Origin: Gnetum montanum
Taxonomy: Eukaryota > Streptophyta > Gnetopsida > Gnetales > Gnetaceae
DNA length: 51,380 nt
NCBI GenBank assembly: GCA_015680685.1
Contig: MNCI01023302.1
Span: 1,042,639-1,094,018 of the forward strand
Direction: 5' to 3'
The position numbers and the translations under genes were made by a program. Shown here piece by piece: positions 10,350 through 21,780 of the stretch. The notes under the pieces are model-generated. The model saw only the letters and a list, made by a program, of their open reading frames with translations. It did not search any database and was not told the DNA's origin. Numbering within the stretch: the stretch's first letter is position 1; each line of letters opens with the position of its first letter.

Positions 10350-10512
10350 GCCTTCTGCCTCATTTAGTTATCTTTCAGTTAGTTGTAGCGAAGCTCTTGC
10401 AGTTTTTTCTCGCAAGAGATGGAATATTTTCCAAGTGTCCGCAGCAGGTGTAAGAAAAGTGATCGGCTCTTTATTTGAGCGTTGATGTATCTGAGCCCAT
10501 TGGGGTAATGGC

Positions 10513-10518
10513 AATAAA
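10513..10518 (+). promoter_or_regulatory. poly(A) signal of the element A LTR
   Basis: The sequence aataaa within ggcaataaagacg is kept in C (29998-30003) and D (about 40021 and 46455). In each it is followed by a cttgcagca or cttgtagca stretch that probably contains the cleavage site and so the end of R. Confidence 0.6.
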
Positions 10519-11112
10519 GACGAACTATTCAAGCATTCCTTGTAGCATTTGGACTTAGCTATTTTATGCATTCAATAGTTTAATATGTTTATGCTTTATT
10601 AGTTACATGTTAATTACTTAAGTTTCTATTATTGTTATCTTAATCGTTATTACTTATTTGTAGTTCGTAAAGGCCATAAGTACGACCATCTCGAACGTAA
10701 ATCAAACACTTGGTAAGCCTAGTGACGCTTAACGTCTAGTAACCCAGAAGTGTTAGGAGATGCTCAAAACGTGCTTGGAAGATGGGATCAAATACTTATG
10801 CTAGGAATAGTTAAAGTACAAGGTAGGATAATTATAGATTAGATAATAGTTTATTCCTTACTTTTCATACCTTAAATTAGCCGCCAAAAGATATGCAAAA
10901 AACTATAAAAACCATTAGCCTTAATCTCGCTTAACCATCGTAATCAAAACCTCACAAGTGAGATTAGGAGGACAACGACTGTTCTAACCCAAGGTTTCAC
11001 TGGTTAGGGTCTGGTGTATGTTAAGTGCTTACAGTCTATGGAATTCGACCAAGTCACATGTGAACGCCCATGATTCGTATGGTTTGGCATAGGGGTACCT
11101 AGCCGCTCATCA

Positions 11113-11719
11113 GTATGTTATCATCACCTTTTGTTTAAATGCAAACTAAGGGATCTAAAAAGGGTTAATTATTAAGGAAAATTTACCAAAACTAATGTTG
11201 ATCCTTTGGTGACTACAAGTGATGCTAAAAGAAATACCTAAGAAAGGTGGTCTTTTGTCAGGCATGAAAACAAAGCCAAGAGGTGGACAACAGAGGATAT
11301 GCCCATGAACAAATTGTAGCACATATAAGATAGTAGCTCAAACATCACATGTTTGTTAGATCCATGGGATGATGAGAAGAAATTTTAGTCCATCCTTCAA
11401 GAATGTTCTGCATAACTAGAGAAGTATCAACATAACAATCAAGGTTGGAAGTATGCCACTACTAACGGCAACAAGAAGAATCATCTTCAGTGGATTTTTG
11501 AAGACCTCTACAAATTTTGTAATCTTCAACATCTGTTCAATCTTTTTGTCACTCTATCATTTTGTATAGATCCACTTGAATAAAATTTTATAATGCAGCA
11601 CATAAAGTCAATCAGTAGTTAGGGTTAATCAATAATCCTATCATTCCTAATTTTTTCTAACGAAAGCTTAGTCCTATCCTGTTAACTTGAGGATGAGTTT
11701 TCATTGAGTCATGGGGGTA
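11113..11719 (+). mobile_element. 3' terminal internal remnant of element B
   Basis: The stretch lies between the end of A and the LTR of B. Its last part has the family's terminal block (ctgttcaatctttttgtcac at 11532, ttgaggatgagttttcattg at 11686) and the purine tract agtcatgggggta at 11707-11719. The 11210-11510 part reads as coding-like text on the plus strand with a few stops, including DPWDDEKKF, LEKYQHNNQGWKYATTNGNK and LQWIFEDLYKF, which I do not recognise. It may be the end of B's own extra ORF. A probably inserted into B, since B's sequence continues directly after A's LTR. Confidence 0.6.
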
Positions 11720-12604
11720 TGATGAAACATCAAAGTATCATGTTGACAAGTCCTCGTCCACATGGTGGTGCCCCATTGACGAGGTTGTGTTGACGTAGCA
11801 TTTGTTGCGTTTATGAGGCCCTGTCGACACAATGTCTATTTTTGCCTATAAATATGTGTGCTTCCGTCGTGTATTGGCATTCTTTGGTCAACAAAGTAGC
11901 TAAAATCTTGTAATTTTATTCCGTAGTCTTAGAGAACAATCAGTGAGTGCCAGTAGTATGGATTTGAGTTAGTTGTACAGTGTCTTATTTAAGTGGCAAT
12001 GTACCTAGAAACATTCCATGAAAGGTAATAAGATCGAGATTGATTCTAATTCATTGCAGCACTTTGAATTAGATTAAATTTACTTTTAATGTAATTTATA
12101 TTCCATGTACTTAGTTAATATTTACATTTCCATGCATATTAATCAATTGGTAGAATAAGCATGACCAGTTTCGAGCATAAACATGTATTCACTTGATAAT
12201 CCTAGTGGCATTATTGCTTGGTTCGCCCAATAGCGTAGCACTTGGTAATCCTAGTAATGGATATGTGGGCTCAAGATGTGTATGGCAAGCTGGGAAGGGA
12301 TACTCATTGTCCATAGGTTAATTTAGACTTTACTTTTCATTCTTAATTAGTTTAAATAATTGATTTTTTCATTATTGTTAGCAGTAGCATAAGGCCAAAA
12401 AAACATCAAGAATCATATACCTCGCTTTGAACTAAACCATACATGGCAAAGCTACCACTAGTCCAAGTGGGAAGAAAGCAAACTACAATCAAGGCATAAC
12501 AATCTAGATGCCACAACTAGTTCCATCCAAAAAATTTGACTAGATCATGTGTGAACACTTGTGATTCGTATGGTTGGACGTAGGGGGTACCTCACTGCTC
12601 ATCA
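11720..12604 (+). repeat. 3' LTR of element B
   Basis: The 885-base LTR runs from TGATGAAACATC to CTCATCA and directly follows a purine tract. No PBS follows it (gttaggttg). U3 has GTTGAC, GTTGACG and GTCGACAC words, like A and unlike C, D and F. The TATA box is at 11847-11854 (tataaata). It has the common LTR words (cataaacatgtattcacttggtaatc-like, gtggga, gtattggtacc-like end ggggtacctcactgctcatca). Confidence 0.85.
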
Positions 12605-15289
12605 GTTAGGTTGTGTATGAAACTATAATTGGCTATCATAAAAGAAATTTAGTTAACTTTGTCAAATGCTGTGAGTTGTTGGAGATTCCTAATTTTTCCA
12701 ATCACTTAGTCTATATGGTCCCTATAGTACGTTACATGTAACAAACAAAATTTTTCAAAAACATTTTAGCATAATTTTTCCAATCTACTCCTAATTTCCC
12801 CTAGAGAGAAAGTTCCACAAGAAAACTAGAAATAGAGCAAGATTCAATGGACTTAGAAAGAGAAAGAAAAGAATGCAAATTTTTGTAAAATATCATATAT
12901 TTAAATAACATAAATTAACATGAGGAAACACTTCACAATAAAGTTATTCTAATTCAATCTAACTATGAATTGTCCAAACTTCCTGAGCTCAACAAACAAT
13001 TTCATAAAGACAATCTTATTATACTACCAAAAATCACTACGTCAATGACAAACTATGAGTCTTTATTTTGGCTAGTTAATAGGTATCAAAAATTACATTC
13101 AACAGAGCTTTCAAAAAATTTTCACAATCTCTTGATTGAAATACCAAGGTAGTACACTTTAAAAATAAAGAAGCTATTTTAGTCCCATCAAAATACCAAA
13201 GATTTTCCTAGATTCTCTATGCTCAAAATAGACAATTTCTTTAAGACATTACTATTAAATTGATCTTGAGGCTTTTCAACAACATAAGGTCTTCTATGGA
13301 AAATCTTAATGGGAGTCTAATATTGTGCAAAAATAGAACTATAAAAGCAACTTAGGATAAATCCTAGAATTAAATACCAAGCATGATATATCTAAACTAT
13401 TAGCTAAGCAGCTGAAACAAAATGGGAAGAAATGAACCCCTAGGATGAAAACAAAGTAGTTGAATTGATAGATTATCAAGCCCACTTACAACCTTCAATA
13501 TCTTCCTCTTAATCTCCCACCACCCCCTCCTTGAATTCTATCCTTGAAGCCTTTTTATAATGGCTTTAAGGTAGGTACAATCATCATGGGAGGTTAAGTT
13601 TAGTTACAACCATTATGGAGGTTGGTTATAACCACCATAAATTTAAATGCTATAACTGACAAATGTTTGGTAGTTACAACCACCAAGGAGATTTAAAAGC
13701 TATAGTTGGCAAGTGTTCCATCTAGTTGCTAGGTGGCCAATTTGGTGGTTATAGCTACCATCATAGTTAATAACTACCATAATTGACAAGTGTTCATTCC
13801 ATATGGGAGTTTGAACCAGTGACCCATAAATTCTTTTCATTTTTGGAAAAAAATACATTTTTTAACTTAAGAAAGCATACTAAGTCAATGCATAATTTAG
13901 ATGATCATGTGGCATGACATACTACTAAATAAAAGCTTTCACATTTTTTTTGAAGGGGATATGGATTTCTTGCACTGTGCTCTATTTCAATTTCTCCAAT
14001 ATATAATATATCCTTAGGTACTTTAGCTACGTGAGCCATAGCAAGTACGTCAACATAAAATCATTGACTAGATACGGATCATTATGGGGCATAAATATAG
14101 TTGGATTTTTACTTCCACATATTACTTCATCAACCTTTCTAGTTTCAAAATTTGGAATTGGTATCCTTCTCCACCATCATCATAACTACCTTCCAACAAG
14201 TGTTTTTTTTTTTGTATTTTATTTTTCCACCATATTCGTCACTCCTATTACAGCGATCATTTATGCCATCGTTAACTCTATGGAAAAACACTACAAGTGG
14301 CGTATACCCAACATTTCTGCAATAAAATTTTATTTTTGGACATCTTCATATTCCTGATTTATTAGTTCCATCCCCTATGATTACTATGTGTGTGAGGTAG
14401 ATGATGATACAACTGCCAATCTTCTACAGAGCAAACACTGTGATGATGCATGGTACTCACACCATGTAGAGCTTCCTTGCCACCACATCGCCAAAGCTAC
14501 TTCATTCACCGCGTCTACTACTTGGGTGTCTACCATTGCTGTGATGTGTCTACAAACTATAGTTATGAAGCATGTGCTCACAAAGCAATGCTAGCAACCA
14601 CCATATTCACATTCAAAATCCTCTTCAATTTCCTTTGCTAAAACCCATGTGTTGTCTATGTTATGTCGTCCGCATCCATGCCATCCTTAGCTAGTGCCAC
14701 CCACCTCCTATGCCTATGATTTTGGCTTATCGATGCTACTACTAGATGCCATGGAGTCTTCTACCGTTGCCATGATCCTAATCATCGTTGCCATAATTGT
14801 GATTTTCTATTGTTCCATGGTAACAAGCTCCACCAACTACCGTTGATGATTCTACATGTGGCCATGGCACCTATGCAAGGAATTCTTTGAAACGAGAACC
14901 TTCATCTTGGTGATGGGTTGCTCTACATAACACAAATACACTACAGAGACTTTCCTATGCTTAATGCTAACAATGATCCATCTTCCATCCCATTAGTCGA
15001 ATTGGAGGACTTTAGTATGCATAGTGGTGCAATAAAGAGAGACATTACTACTATAAGTTTTGCCCATGAAACAAACCATGCACTTTCCTTCCATTGAGTC
15101 CAAAGGTTTTAAGTTCCAATAGTTATAATCAATGTCATAACTAGGTGACCATGATAGACAATTTCACTTCTGCAACTGATGCATAATATCATCCAGAATG
15201 AGTGACTTATAACAACACATTTACACATTGGAAACAGTTTATGTTACACATTCTGAGCAATAATTGTTTTGCATAATGTGGTTGTGATT
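12605..15289. other. AT-rich stretch without recognisable gene
   Basis: No gene is supported here. Short ORFs at 12970-13149, 14031-14354 and 14388-14640 look like chance: they show no motif and run on both strands. The stretch holds a degenerate tandem repeat at 13600-13805, an AT-rich part at 13860-13990 and a T9 run at 14204. On the minus strand tataaaaagg near 13550-13560, next to the repeat, could be a relic promoter. Confidence 0.4.
13600..13805. repeat. three degenerate tandem units of 55-75 bases
   Basis: Three diverged copies share TAGTTACAACCA(C/T), a short AT-rich middle and CTATA(A/G)(C/T)TG(A/G)CAA(A/G)TGTT. They start near 13602, 13670 and 13747. The nearby minus-strand TATA-like sequence suggests upstream repeats of an old promoter or LTR, which is inference. 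Confidence 0.5.
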
Positions 15290-15900
15290 CTACCTACAAC
15301 TTGTTAAATAGATGCATTCAAGGCTAGGGTGTTCCTTGGGTAATATTAACATGATAAAATTTTCCTTGAAAGATGGTAATTTTTTAGTGGAAACATGGCA
15401 ATTAGGAATCACCAATACTGTCAACTCCCATGAGTTGCTAATTGTATAAGGTAGGTTTTGGAAATTTGGGCAGTAGTCCTAAAGCATTTCTAGTGAGGGA
15501 GGTAGCACTTGTAGCTTCAAACAATCATAGACATAGAGTCTTACTAGCTTTGAAAGGTTTCCTATTGATGTAGGAAGCCCTTGCAAAGTATAGCACTTAT
15601 TCAAAAACAAATATTTGAGAGTTGATAATTTGCCTATAAACTTTGGCAGCTTTCAAAAATTCAAGCATTGTGTGAGATGTAATTCAATTACAACTGTCAA
15701 ACTCTCCATGAATTGTGTAGGTGGATGAAACTAATGTTTTCTAACTCAAGGGCATCCAAGTTGTACAATTCCATAATGATCATACATGGTCAAACATTGG
15801 TTCTCCTTGCCAATCTATCCACCAATTAGTCTCTCATTTTCCACCTTTGGCATTTTCATGTATAGAGATGGGACTTTTAGGATCATGCATAACAATCTTA
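15290..15900 (-). pseudogene. leucine-rich-repeat fragment, NBS-LRR-like relic
   Basis: Read on the minus strand, 15709 down to 15290 gives consecutive plant-type LRRs of about 24 residues: LTVVIELHLTQCLNF, KLPKFIGKLSTLKYLFLNKC, LQGLPTSIGNLSKLVRLYVY, CLKLQVLPPSLEML and FQNLPYTISNSWELTVLVIP. The pattern LxxLxLxxCxxLxxLPxxIxxL is that of intracellular resistance proteins. Upstream pieces in other frames (VMHDPKSPISIHENAKG near 15875, MELYNLDALELENISFIHLH near 15770) may be the region before the LRRs. Stops (for example at 15664 and 15480) and frameshifts break it, and no NB-ARC motifs are visible. It is out of step with the surrounding retroelements and probably predates them or was carried by one. 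Confidence 0.65.
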
Positions 15901-16384
15901 TAACAACCATTGCAAGCCAATGCCCACTTATCATTTTTTTACCATTACCTTTTTAGGTAAATAATCTAATTTCTTGTTTGCCACTATACTATCTTCCAAT
16001 ATCCAATAAGAAAATAATTTGGCAATTTAATTTTCATCTTAACAAGGTCTTAGTTTTATTTTATAAAGTCTGCTCCATGAAATGATTAAAATTTAAGAAC
16101 ATAAGTAAAACTAAGAAGCTAAGAAATTCCATCAAATGAAGTCTTAATTAAAGAGTTAGATTTTGTAATTACATCAAAGGAACAAGTCAATTTGGAATTT
16201 CATCTAGTTCTATGGGTAGGAAAATATGATCTGAATTAATGAAGAACATATCACCTTACCCTAATTTAGCTCAATGGTATATTACTTTCATTACCCTAAA
16301 TTAGAAAAATTAGAGATTTCCATTACAATTAGGGTGATATCAATCAACAAGTTAACTCTACTAAGCAAACAACCTACCTTGTTT
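15901..16384. other. AT-rich stretch, no gene seen
   Basis: I see no coding signal or repeat in this stretch between the LRR relic and the copia RT. Confidence 0.4.
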
Positions 16385-17160
16385 TGAGATCATCAAGATT
16401 ATTGTCTTCATTGTTACTCATGGAGATATTAAATTTCATTAAATAGATGTCAACTCAATTTTCCTCAATCGTCCTTTGGAGGAGACAATCTATATATACC
16501 AACCATAATGATTCTTTAAGAAATGTTAAGAAAAAAATGTATGCAAACTTAATAAAGAACTTTTATGGTTTGAAATAAGGTCATGGAGCTTGGTTTAGAA
16601 GAATTAATGATTATTTTCTAACTAGAGGCTACATTTCATGCATTTCTAACCCTACATTGTATCACAAAACTTTTGGTTCAAATTTTATGATCATCTTCTT
16701 CTATGTGGATGACATTATATTTCTTACCTCTAATGATGAGTTTATGCATGAGTTTAAGAAAACCATGAAGAGCAAATTTGGAATGAAGGATCTTAGATAG
16801 CTAACATACTTTCTAGACATCCAAATAGATCAAAAAAGTGATGGCTCTATTATTCTTCATCAAAGAAAATTTTCAGAAGGAATGATTAAGAGATGTTGCA
16901 TGAAGAATTTTAAGGTTATAAGTATACCTCTTTTATTTACCATTCAACTTATGAAAGAAGATGATTCTCCATTTGTAGATGCATCTAATTATAAGAATGT
17001 TATTAACATCTAAAAAATTCTTTGTCATACTAAATTAGACATTTAATTTCACACCTCACATTTATCTATATTTATAATTGAGCATAGATGAAGTCATATG
17101 AATCTAGTAAATCATCTTTCAAAATACATTCATGGCATCATAGATTTTGGTTTGCATTTT
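16385..17160 (+). pseudogene. Ty1/copia reverse transcriptase, interrupted at its 3' end
   Basis: This is the RVT_2 type of RT. After one frame slip the plus strand reads EIIKIIVFIVTHGDI, DVNSIFLNRPLEETIYIYQP, FYGLK (with a stop at the usual Gln) and GAWFRRINDYFLTRGY. The catalytic IIFFYVDDIIFLTSND is near 16705, followed by SKFGMKDLR, YFLDIQI, HQRKFSEGMIKRCCMKNF, DASNYKNVI, KYIHGIIDFGLHF and then the LTR of F. The usual order of copia RT up to the start of RNase H is therefore complete, and the next part is found at 28395. Several stops are present. No copia integrase or LTR is recognisable upstream. Confidence 0.88.
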
Positions 17161-17600
17161 CGATGAGCAACGAGGTACCCCTACACTCAATCATATGAAT
17201 ACGAGCATCCACACATGATCCAGTCGAATTCCAAGGACTAGGTGCTTATGCGCCTTTATAGAACAAAAATGGGTTAGTCAATCGTTGCCTTCCCAAACTT
17301 ACTTGTATGGCATGATTGTATGGTTAAGTAAACTTGAGGCATATGATTTCTATGGTTTTTATGTTTTATGTCTTGGTGCTAAAAAGGGAGAAATGAAATA
17401 ATTAAGTAACTAATTTAATTTAACTAATCAACTAGGTTTAACTAGTCCTAACACTAGCATCTGTTCCCACTTGTCGTACACATCTTGAACCAGTGTAGCA
17501 CTACTAGGATTACCAAACATTAATTGTTACTGGGTTACCAAGTGTTCCACGCATGCTCAAAGTGGTCATACTGAGTGTGCTTACTTGGGAGAGTTAACAA

Positions 17601-17631
<31 letters not shown>

Positions 17632-18031
17632 ACATTAATTAACTAAGGAAAGAATTAAATAACTATAAATAACATTAAATGTAATAACTAAGCTATTCTA
17701 AATGCTACAAGGTTTATCACAAAGTTTGTCTTTATTTTCGACCAGAAGGTGTGCTCAAGTACACAATGCTCGAATAGAGATCCGTTCAATTTATGACTCC
17801 TAGTATGGGCACTGAGAAATAATTCAAACTATGAGAAGGGAAAAGCACAATAGTTTAGGTAAGGGACTAAGAGACTAATTAACTTATTGCCAAACCAAGT
17901 GTGCCTGCCTCTTATTTATAGGCGACGAGACAAGTTCTGACATCGGATGTCTGATATCGCTTGGCAGGCTCCGATATCGTGGACCTGATATTGCAGATGC
18001 GATATCATGGCCCCGATATCACAGTTCATCA
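17161..18031 (-). repeat. 3' LTR of element F
   Basis: The 871-base LTR is matched along its length by 27548-28394. Its outer end is cgatgagc where tgatgagc is expected, a single change. The two LTRs differ by many substitutions and by a (GA)n run: about 27 bases at 17606-17632 here, shorter and partly A-rich in the partner. A purine tract (tgcccccatgact, 18032-18044, minus) adjoins it. Confidence 0.9.
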
Positions 18032-18044
18032 TGCCCCCATGACT
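18032..18044 (-). other. polypurine tract of element F
   Basis: On the minus strand the sequence is agtcatgggggca, directly before the LTR start TGATGAACTG. This is the expected primer site for plus-strand synthesis. Confidence 0.85.
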
Positions 18045-19928
18045 GAATGAAAACTCATCCTTGAGTTCCTTACAAAATATTAGGAAGGTATGGAATTATT
18101 AACTGAATCACAACTGATGGCAACATGAGTAACAGACTCAAAGTGGCCGGTGAACGGATCAACAAGCATATTACAACATTGGTCTTCATACCCATGGTGG
18201 TGAACACCATTCATAAATTTCATCCAGACCCTCATTTGACAACTTGAAGATAAAGAAAGAGAAAAGAAAATGAAGCACATTGCTGCCAATCTTGGAACTG
18301 TGCACTCTATTGTTTATCCATAGCCACATGAGGAAGCGTGTTCCTTACATAACTGCTTCCACTCTAGTCCATCCCAAGTACTCCCTCCTATCCCAGTCCA
18401 TTCTTTGTATGGTCATCATATGCACACACAACACAGTCATGAATTAGCAAGGATAGATAAGATACAATGTAGTTGATACCTTGCCCCACTATGAAGTACC
18501 TTGGCTAGGTTGTGGGCATGGAATATACTAGGTTAGAGGTTTTTAACTGATAACTACCCAAGGTGTAGGGGTGAGATAGGTAATAGAATGGAAAAATTTG
18601 TGACAGGGCCCCCACAACTAAAAGCAAACCTCTAGTAGCAATAAGATGGAAAAACTGAATGAATAAAAAAGATGAGAGAAATAACAATAGTGAAGCTAAT
18701 AAATGCATGTCATGGATGGGGATGACATAAGAAATTGTTGACTGCAAAGAATGTTTGAGGAAAAGAACTTAACAATTGCACCAAAAAGGAATGCCAGTGG
18801 GTCCTCCCCAAAGTAGGCTCATGCCTTCTATGCCCTGATAGACCTACAAACCAAAGAGTCTATAGGCTCTAGGAATGACATATGGAAACAACAGTGAAGA
18901 ACTAACCTAGAAAAGTTTACCAAAGAAAATCAATGCATTAACCAAGATATAGACTAATCATAAAATTGGCAATGAAGTGGAATATGGGAAGAAATATGGA
19001 AGGAGAGGAGAAAATGGAATGGAATCCCAACAGCAAGGTTGTGTAAAGTCCCTTGTGTATTATATGGTTATGGTGACTGAATAGAATTCATTCCAAATCC
19101 AGATTCAAACCAACCACATCCAATGACCTCACATCAACACATTTGACTGATCCATCCTCTTGAAGCAACAAGAATGCATCCGTAGAGTCACCACCATTCC
19201 AAAAAGAGAAAGATAAAGAAGCAAGAAGTGAGAAAGGGCCTTAGTTGGAGAGAACCTTCAAGCATGGGTAACATGTCTTTCTAGTGCCATAACCAGTGCT
19301 TGTAGCCTATATTTCTTTATTATGTCTAAGGGGTATGCTTTGAATTCTCACCAGTTTTTTTTTTTTTTTGTTCACATGAGAACCACACCATGCAAAGACT
19401 TATTTGATTTAGTTGACTTCTTGATGTTTGGTCAATAGTGGAATGGCAGAAAACTCATGAAAAGCATCCAAGTACCTAAGAGAATAGCCAGCACAAGTGC
19501 GTCGAAACCCCTGAAGTCATATCCTTTTCAACCATTGAGTCTTTTCTTGGTTTGAAGAATACCAAGTCACTAATTCATTAATAAGTTCATTTAGGAAAAG
19601 GGACAATACAGTTCCAAAGCCAAGGGAGACCACAAAGTTGAATGGATGAATGGACGACATGGACTCATTACCTGTTTTATCGAAAGAACCATATCTTAGT
19701 ATCAATATTGAAAGTCAAAGGTAAAAACCAAACATTAGCAATCAACATCATTATAGTACAATCCATCATCATGAGCACTTATTATATGACGAATGAAAGT
19801 AAATCAAACAAAGAAATAGTAAAAATGTGAACGATGATGTAAAATAAAAAATGAGTAAAGACGAAAAATGTGTAAAACAAAAAATTCAAAAGGAACTGAC
19901 GGCTAAGAATAGTTAGCAGTGGTGTCAG
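18045..19928 (-). other. 3' non-coding region of element F
   Basis: No ORF with recognisable content is present; short ORFs at 18080-18289, 18505-18747 and 19517-19705 look like chance. It keeps the family's terminal block (gtgttcaccaccatgg, minus, near 18210), purine-tract motif 2 at 18607-18620 and the conserved 0.6-kb block. The outer anchors of that block are gtgggtcctccccaaag at 18799 and accacaccatgc at 19382 as written on the plus strand. The space between motif 2 and the LTR is only about 0.58 kb, so an env-like ORF is missing. Confidence 0.6.
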
Positions 19929-19942
19929 TCTCCCCCACGACT
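19929..19942 (-). other. purine-tract motif 1 of element F
   Basis: On the minus strand agtcgtgggggaga follows the integrase C-terminus, as in A, C and D. Confidence 0.5.
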
Positions 19943-19944
19943 GA

Positions 19945-21180
19945 GTTGGAAGGAGGAGATCCGAAATAAGAAGAAACGTTGTCCACCAACAGACGTAGTA
20001 TTAGTACTAGCTATTTTAAGCTCATGGAAGGGTTTGGTTTGTTGGATTTTGACCAACAATTTCTTATTCGGGCTCTTAGGTTTATAAATCATCATGGTTC
20101 CTGAAGGAAAAGTTTCATGAATAATATAAGGTCCTTCCCACAGTGTTTGAAATTTAGTTTATTGTGGCACATGTGTGGGATTCTAGTACAAAACCTTATC
20201 TCCTAGTTGATATTTAAGTTTCCTAATCCTTAGGTCATGACGTTGTTTGTTAAAGGCCTTATGTAGTTCATTGGATGATAGGGCAGCTAATCAATTTTCA
20301 TCTAGGAAGTTAAGGTTCATTGACTACTCTTTCTATGCTAGATTAAGGTCAAGGTTGAGATCACATGTTGTAGATAGTGTATGGAGTTCTGCTTGAATAG
20401 GAAGCATTTGAAGTTTACCGTACACTAACTCATAGGGAGAGTAGCCCATAGGGAGTTTCCATGTGGAGCGGTATGCCTAAAGAGAATCATTCAGTTTGGT
20501 GCTCCAGCCTCACCTATATTTGCTAATGGTTCATGTCAATATTTTTGTAATCTCCCTATTAGTGACTTTGGCTTGACCATTCGCTTGAGGGTGATATGGT
20601 GTATTCAGCTTGTGTTCCACTCCTAAGCGTTACATCAACTTTTGAAAATTTGCACTTGTAAAGTGTGTACCATTGTCAGAAATAAGTGCATGAGGCATAC
20701 CAAACCTGTTAATGATTTATTGTTGAACAAATCGTGCAGCGGTAGATGATGTACAATCTGTTACAGCGGCCACTTCTGTCGACTTTGTGAAATGGTCAAC
20801 AGCAACAACAATGTACATTTTTCCATTGGACATTGGTGTAATAGGCCCCATAAAATCAATTCTTCATATGTCGAAGGGTTCTAAGGGTTAAATTCATTGT
20901 TGTGGATCCTCCATCCTAGCAGTCATTCCCCCATCACTTTGGCAACGCTCACAAGATTGGATGAAATGATAAGCATCTCAAAATAATGTAGGCCAATAAT
21001 ATCCTGTAAGTAAGATTTTGATTGTTGTTCGTCTCCTAACATAATGACCCCCACAAGGACCCTCATGAGCATCTTGATGAACTTGTAATTGATCTACATT
21101 GGGAACACACCATCGAACCAAGCTATCGGAACATACCTTATAAAGGTGCCCATTAATTTCCATGAAATACTTCACTCGAT
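19945..21180 (-). pseudogene. integrase of element F
   Basis: Minus-strand reading shows the zinc domain (DAHEGPCGGHYVRRRT, ILLTGYYWPT, then CERCQ near 20950), followed by IDFMGPITP (first Asp), ALISDNGTHF (second Asp) and YHPQANGQAKVTNRE, where Lys (codon 20567-20569) replaces the catalytic Glu as in A and C. It continues with GYSPYELVYGKL near 20420-20450 and the GPY/F-like tail FPSGTMMIYKPKSPNKKL with KPFHELK. The piece 20978-21175 is open. Stops elsewhere, for example before RIDFMG, inactivate it. Confidence 0.88.
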
Positions 21181-21184
21181 GTAG

Positions 21185-21780
21185 AAACTATTGTTTCTTT
21201 TTAACATCTAGCCCTTGTGGTGTTTCTTGTGTAAGGAGATAGGTAAGAATGCTACTATACCAATTTTTCTCTGTGGTTAATTGATTATTTACTACACCTA
21301 CAAAGAGGAATTCATTAGGAAAGCAATCAAAAAGTAGATATTCATCCTCTTTGTTGTCCCATCGCAACCAAGATAAATGATCAACAACAACATTCTCGGT
21401 GCCTTTACAATCAATCATCATAAGATCAAACTCTTGTAAGATTACGAGCCATCGTATGATGCGAGGGCTTACCATTGGATTATTCATTAGGAATCGTATT
21501 GCACTATGATCTGTGTGTACAAATACTTTATAGCCCAAGACATAGTGCCTAAATTTTTCTAGTGCAAACACTATAGACATTAACTCTTTCTCTGTTGTGG
21601 TGTAGTTGAGTTGTGTACCAATGATACTCCGACTTGCATAGTGGATTTGGTCATCTAACTATCTAAGTATCGCTTCTAAAGCATAGTTGGACATGTCAGT
21701 CATTATGTGGAATGGTCTAGACTAATTAGGAGCTTGTAGAATAAGTGTTTCTATAAGCTTCTATTTCAAAGTTTGAAAAG
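21185..21780 (-). pseudogene. RNase H of element F
   Basis: The piece 21580-21188 (minus) is open and reads FALEKFRHYVLGYKVFVHTD, HSAIRFLMN, WLVILQEFDLMMIDCKGTEN and VVVDHLSWLRWD, the C-terminal half of a Ty3 RNase H plus the tether to integrase. The N-terminal half (the MTDMSNYALEAIL-like segment near 21690) is readable but has stops. This copy shows what element A lost between about 4145 and 4250. Confidence 0.85.

Larger units (their letters stand above)
1..11112 (+). mobile_element. Athila-type Ty3/gypsy retrotransposon A (5' end outside window)
   Basis: The domain order is gag, protease, RT, RNase H, integrase, non-coding 3' region, env-like ORF, polypurine tract and 3' LTR. The RT motif VFMDDFSTYG and the env-like ORF after integrase point to the Athila branch of Ty3/gypsy, which has no chromodomain. 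The 5' LTR, PBS and gag start lie before base 1. The 3' LTR ends at 11112 and is followed by gtatg, the presumed target duplication, whose partner is not visible. All coding parts carry stops, so the copy is dead. It is the only copy in the window that keeps the env-like region and is therefore the best reference for the complete structure of the family. Confidence 0.9.
10212..11112 (+). repeat. 3' LTR of element A
   Basis: The 901-base LTR runs from TGATGAAGG to CTCATCA. A purine tract precedes it and no PBS follows, so it is the 3' LTR. The U3 part (10225-10325) has short GTTGAC / GTCGAC / ACGTCAAC palindromic words. A TATA box is at 10337-10349 and an AATAAA signal at 10513-10518. The U5 part has the words common to all LTRs here (gtacgaccatctcgaacg, ggtaagcctag, aacccagaagtg, gtgcttggaagatggg) and the shared end ggtacctagccgctcatca. 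Confidence 0.9.

Noticed and set aside
14031-14357. 108-residue plus-strand ORF with hydrophobic stretches
   Set aside because: The hydrophobic part comes from a T-rich run. There is no domain, conserved neighbour or sister copy.
14384-14641. Overlapping ORFs on both strands
   Set aside because: Three frames are open over the same bases, which speaks for chance; no motif was found.
18080-18747. Small minus-strand ORFs as an env-like remnant of F
   Set aside because: They lie in the non-coding terminal block that is also present in D and C, where they are not open.
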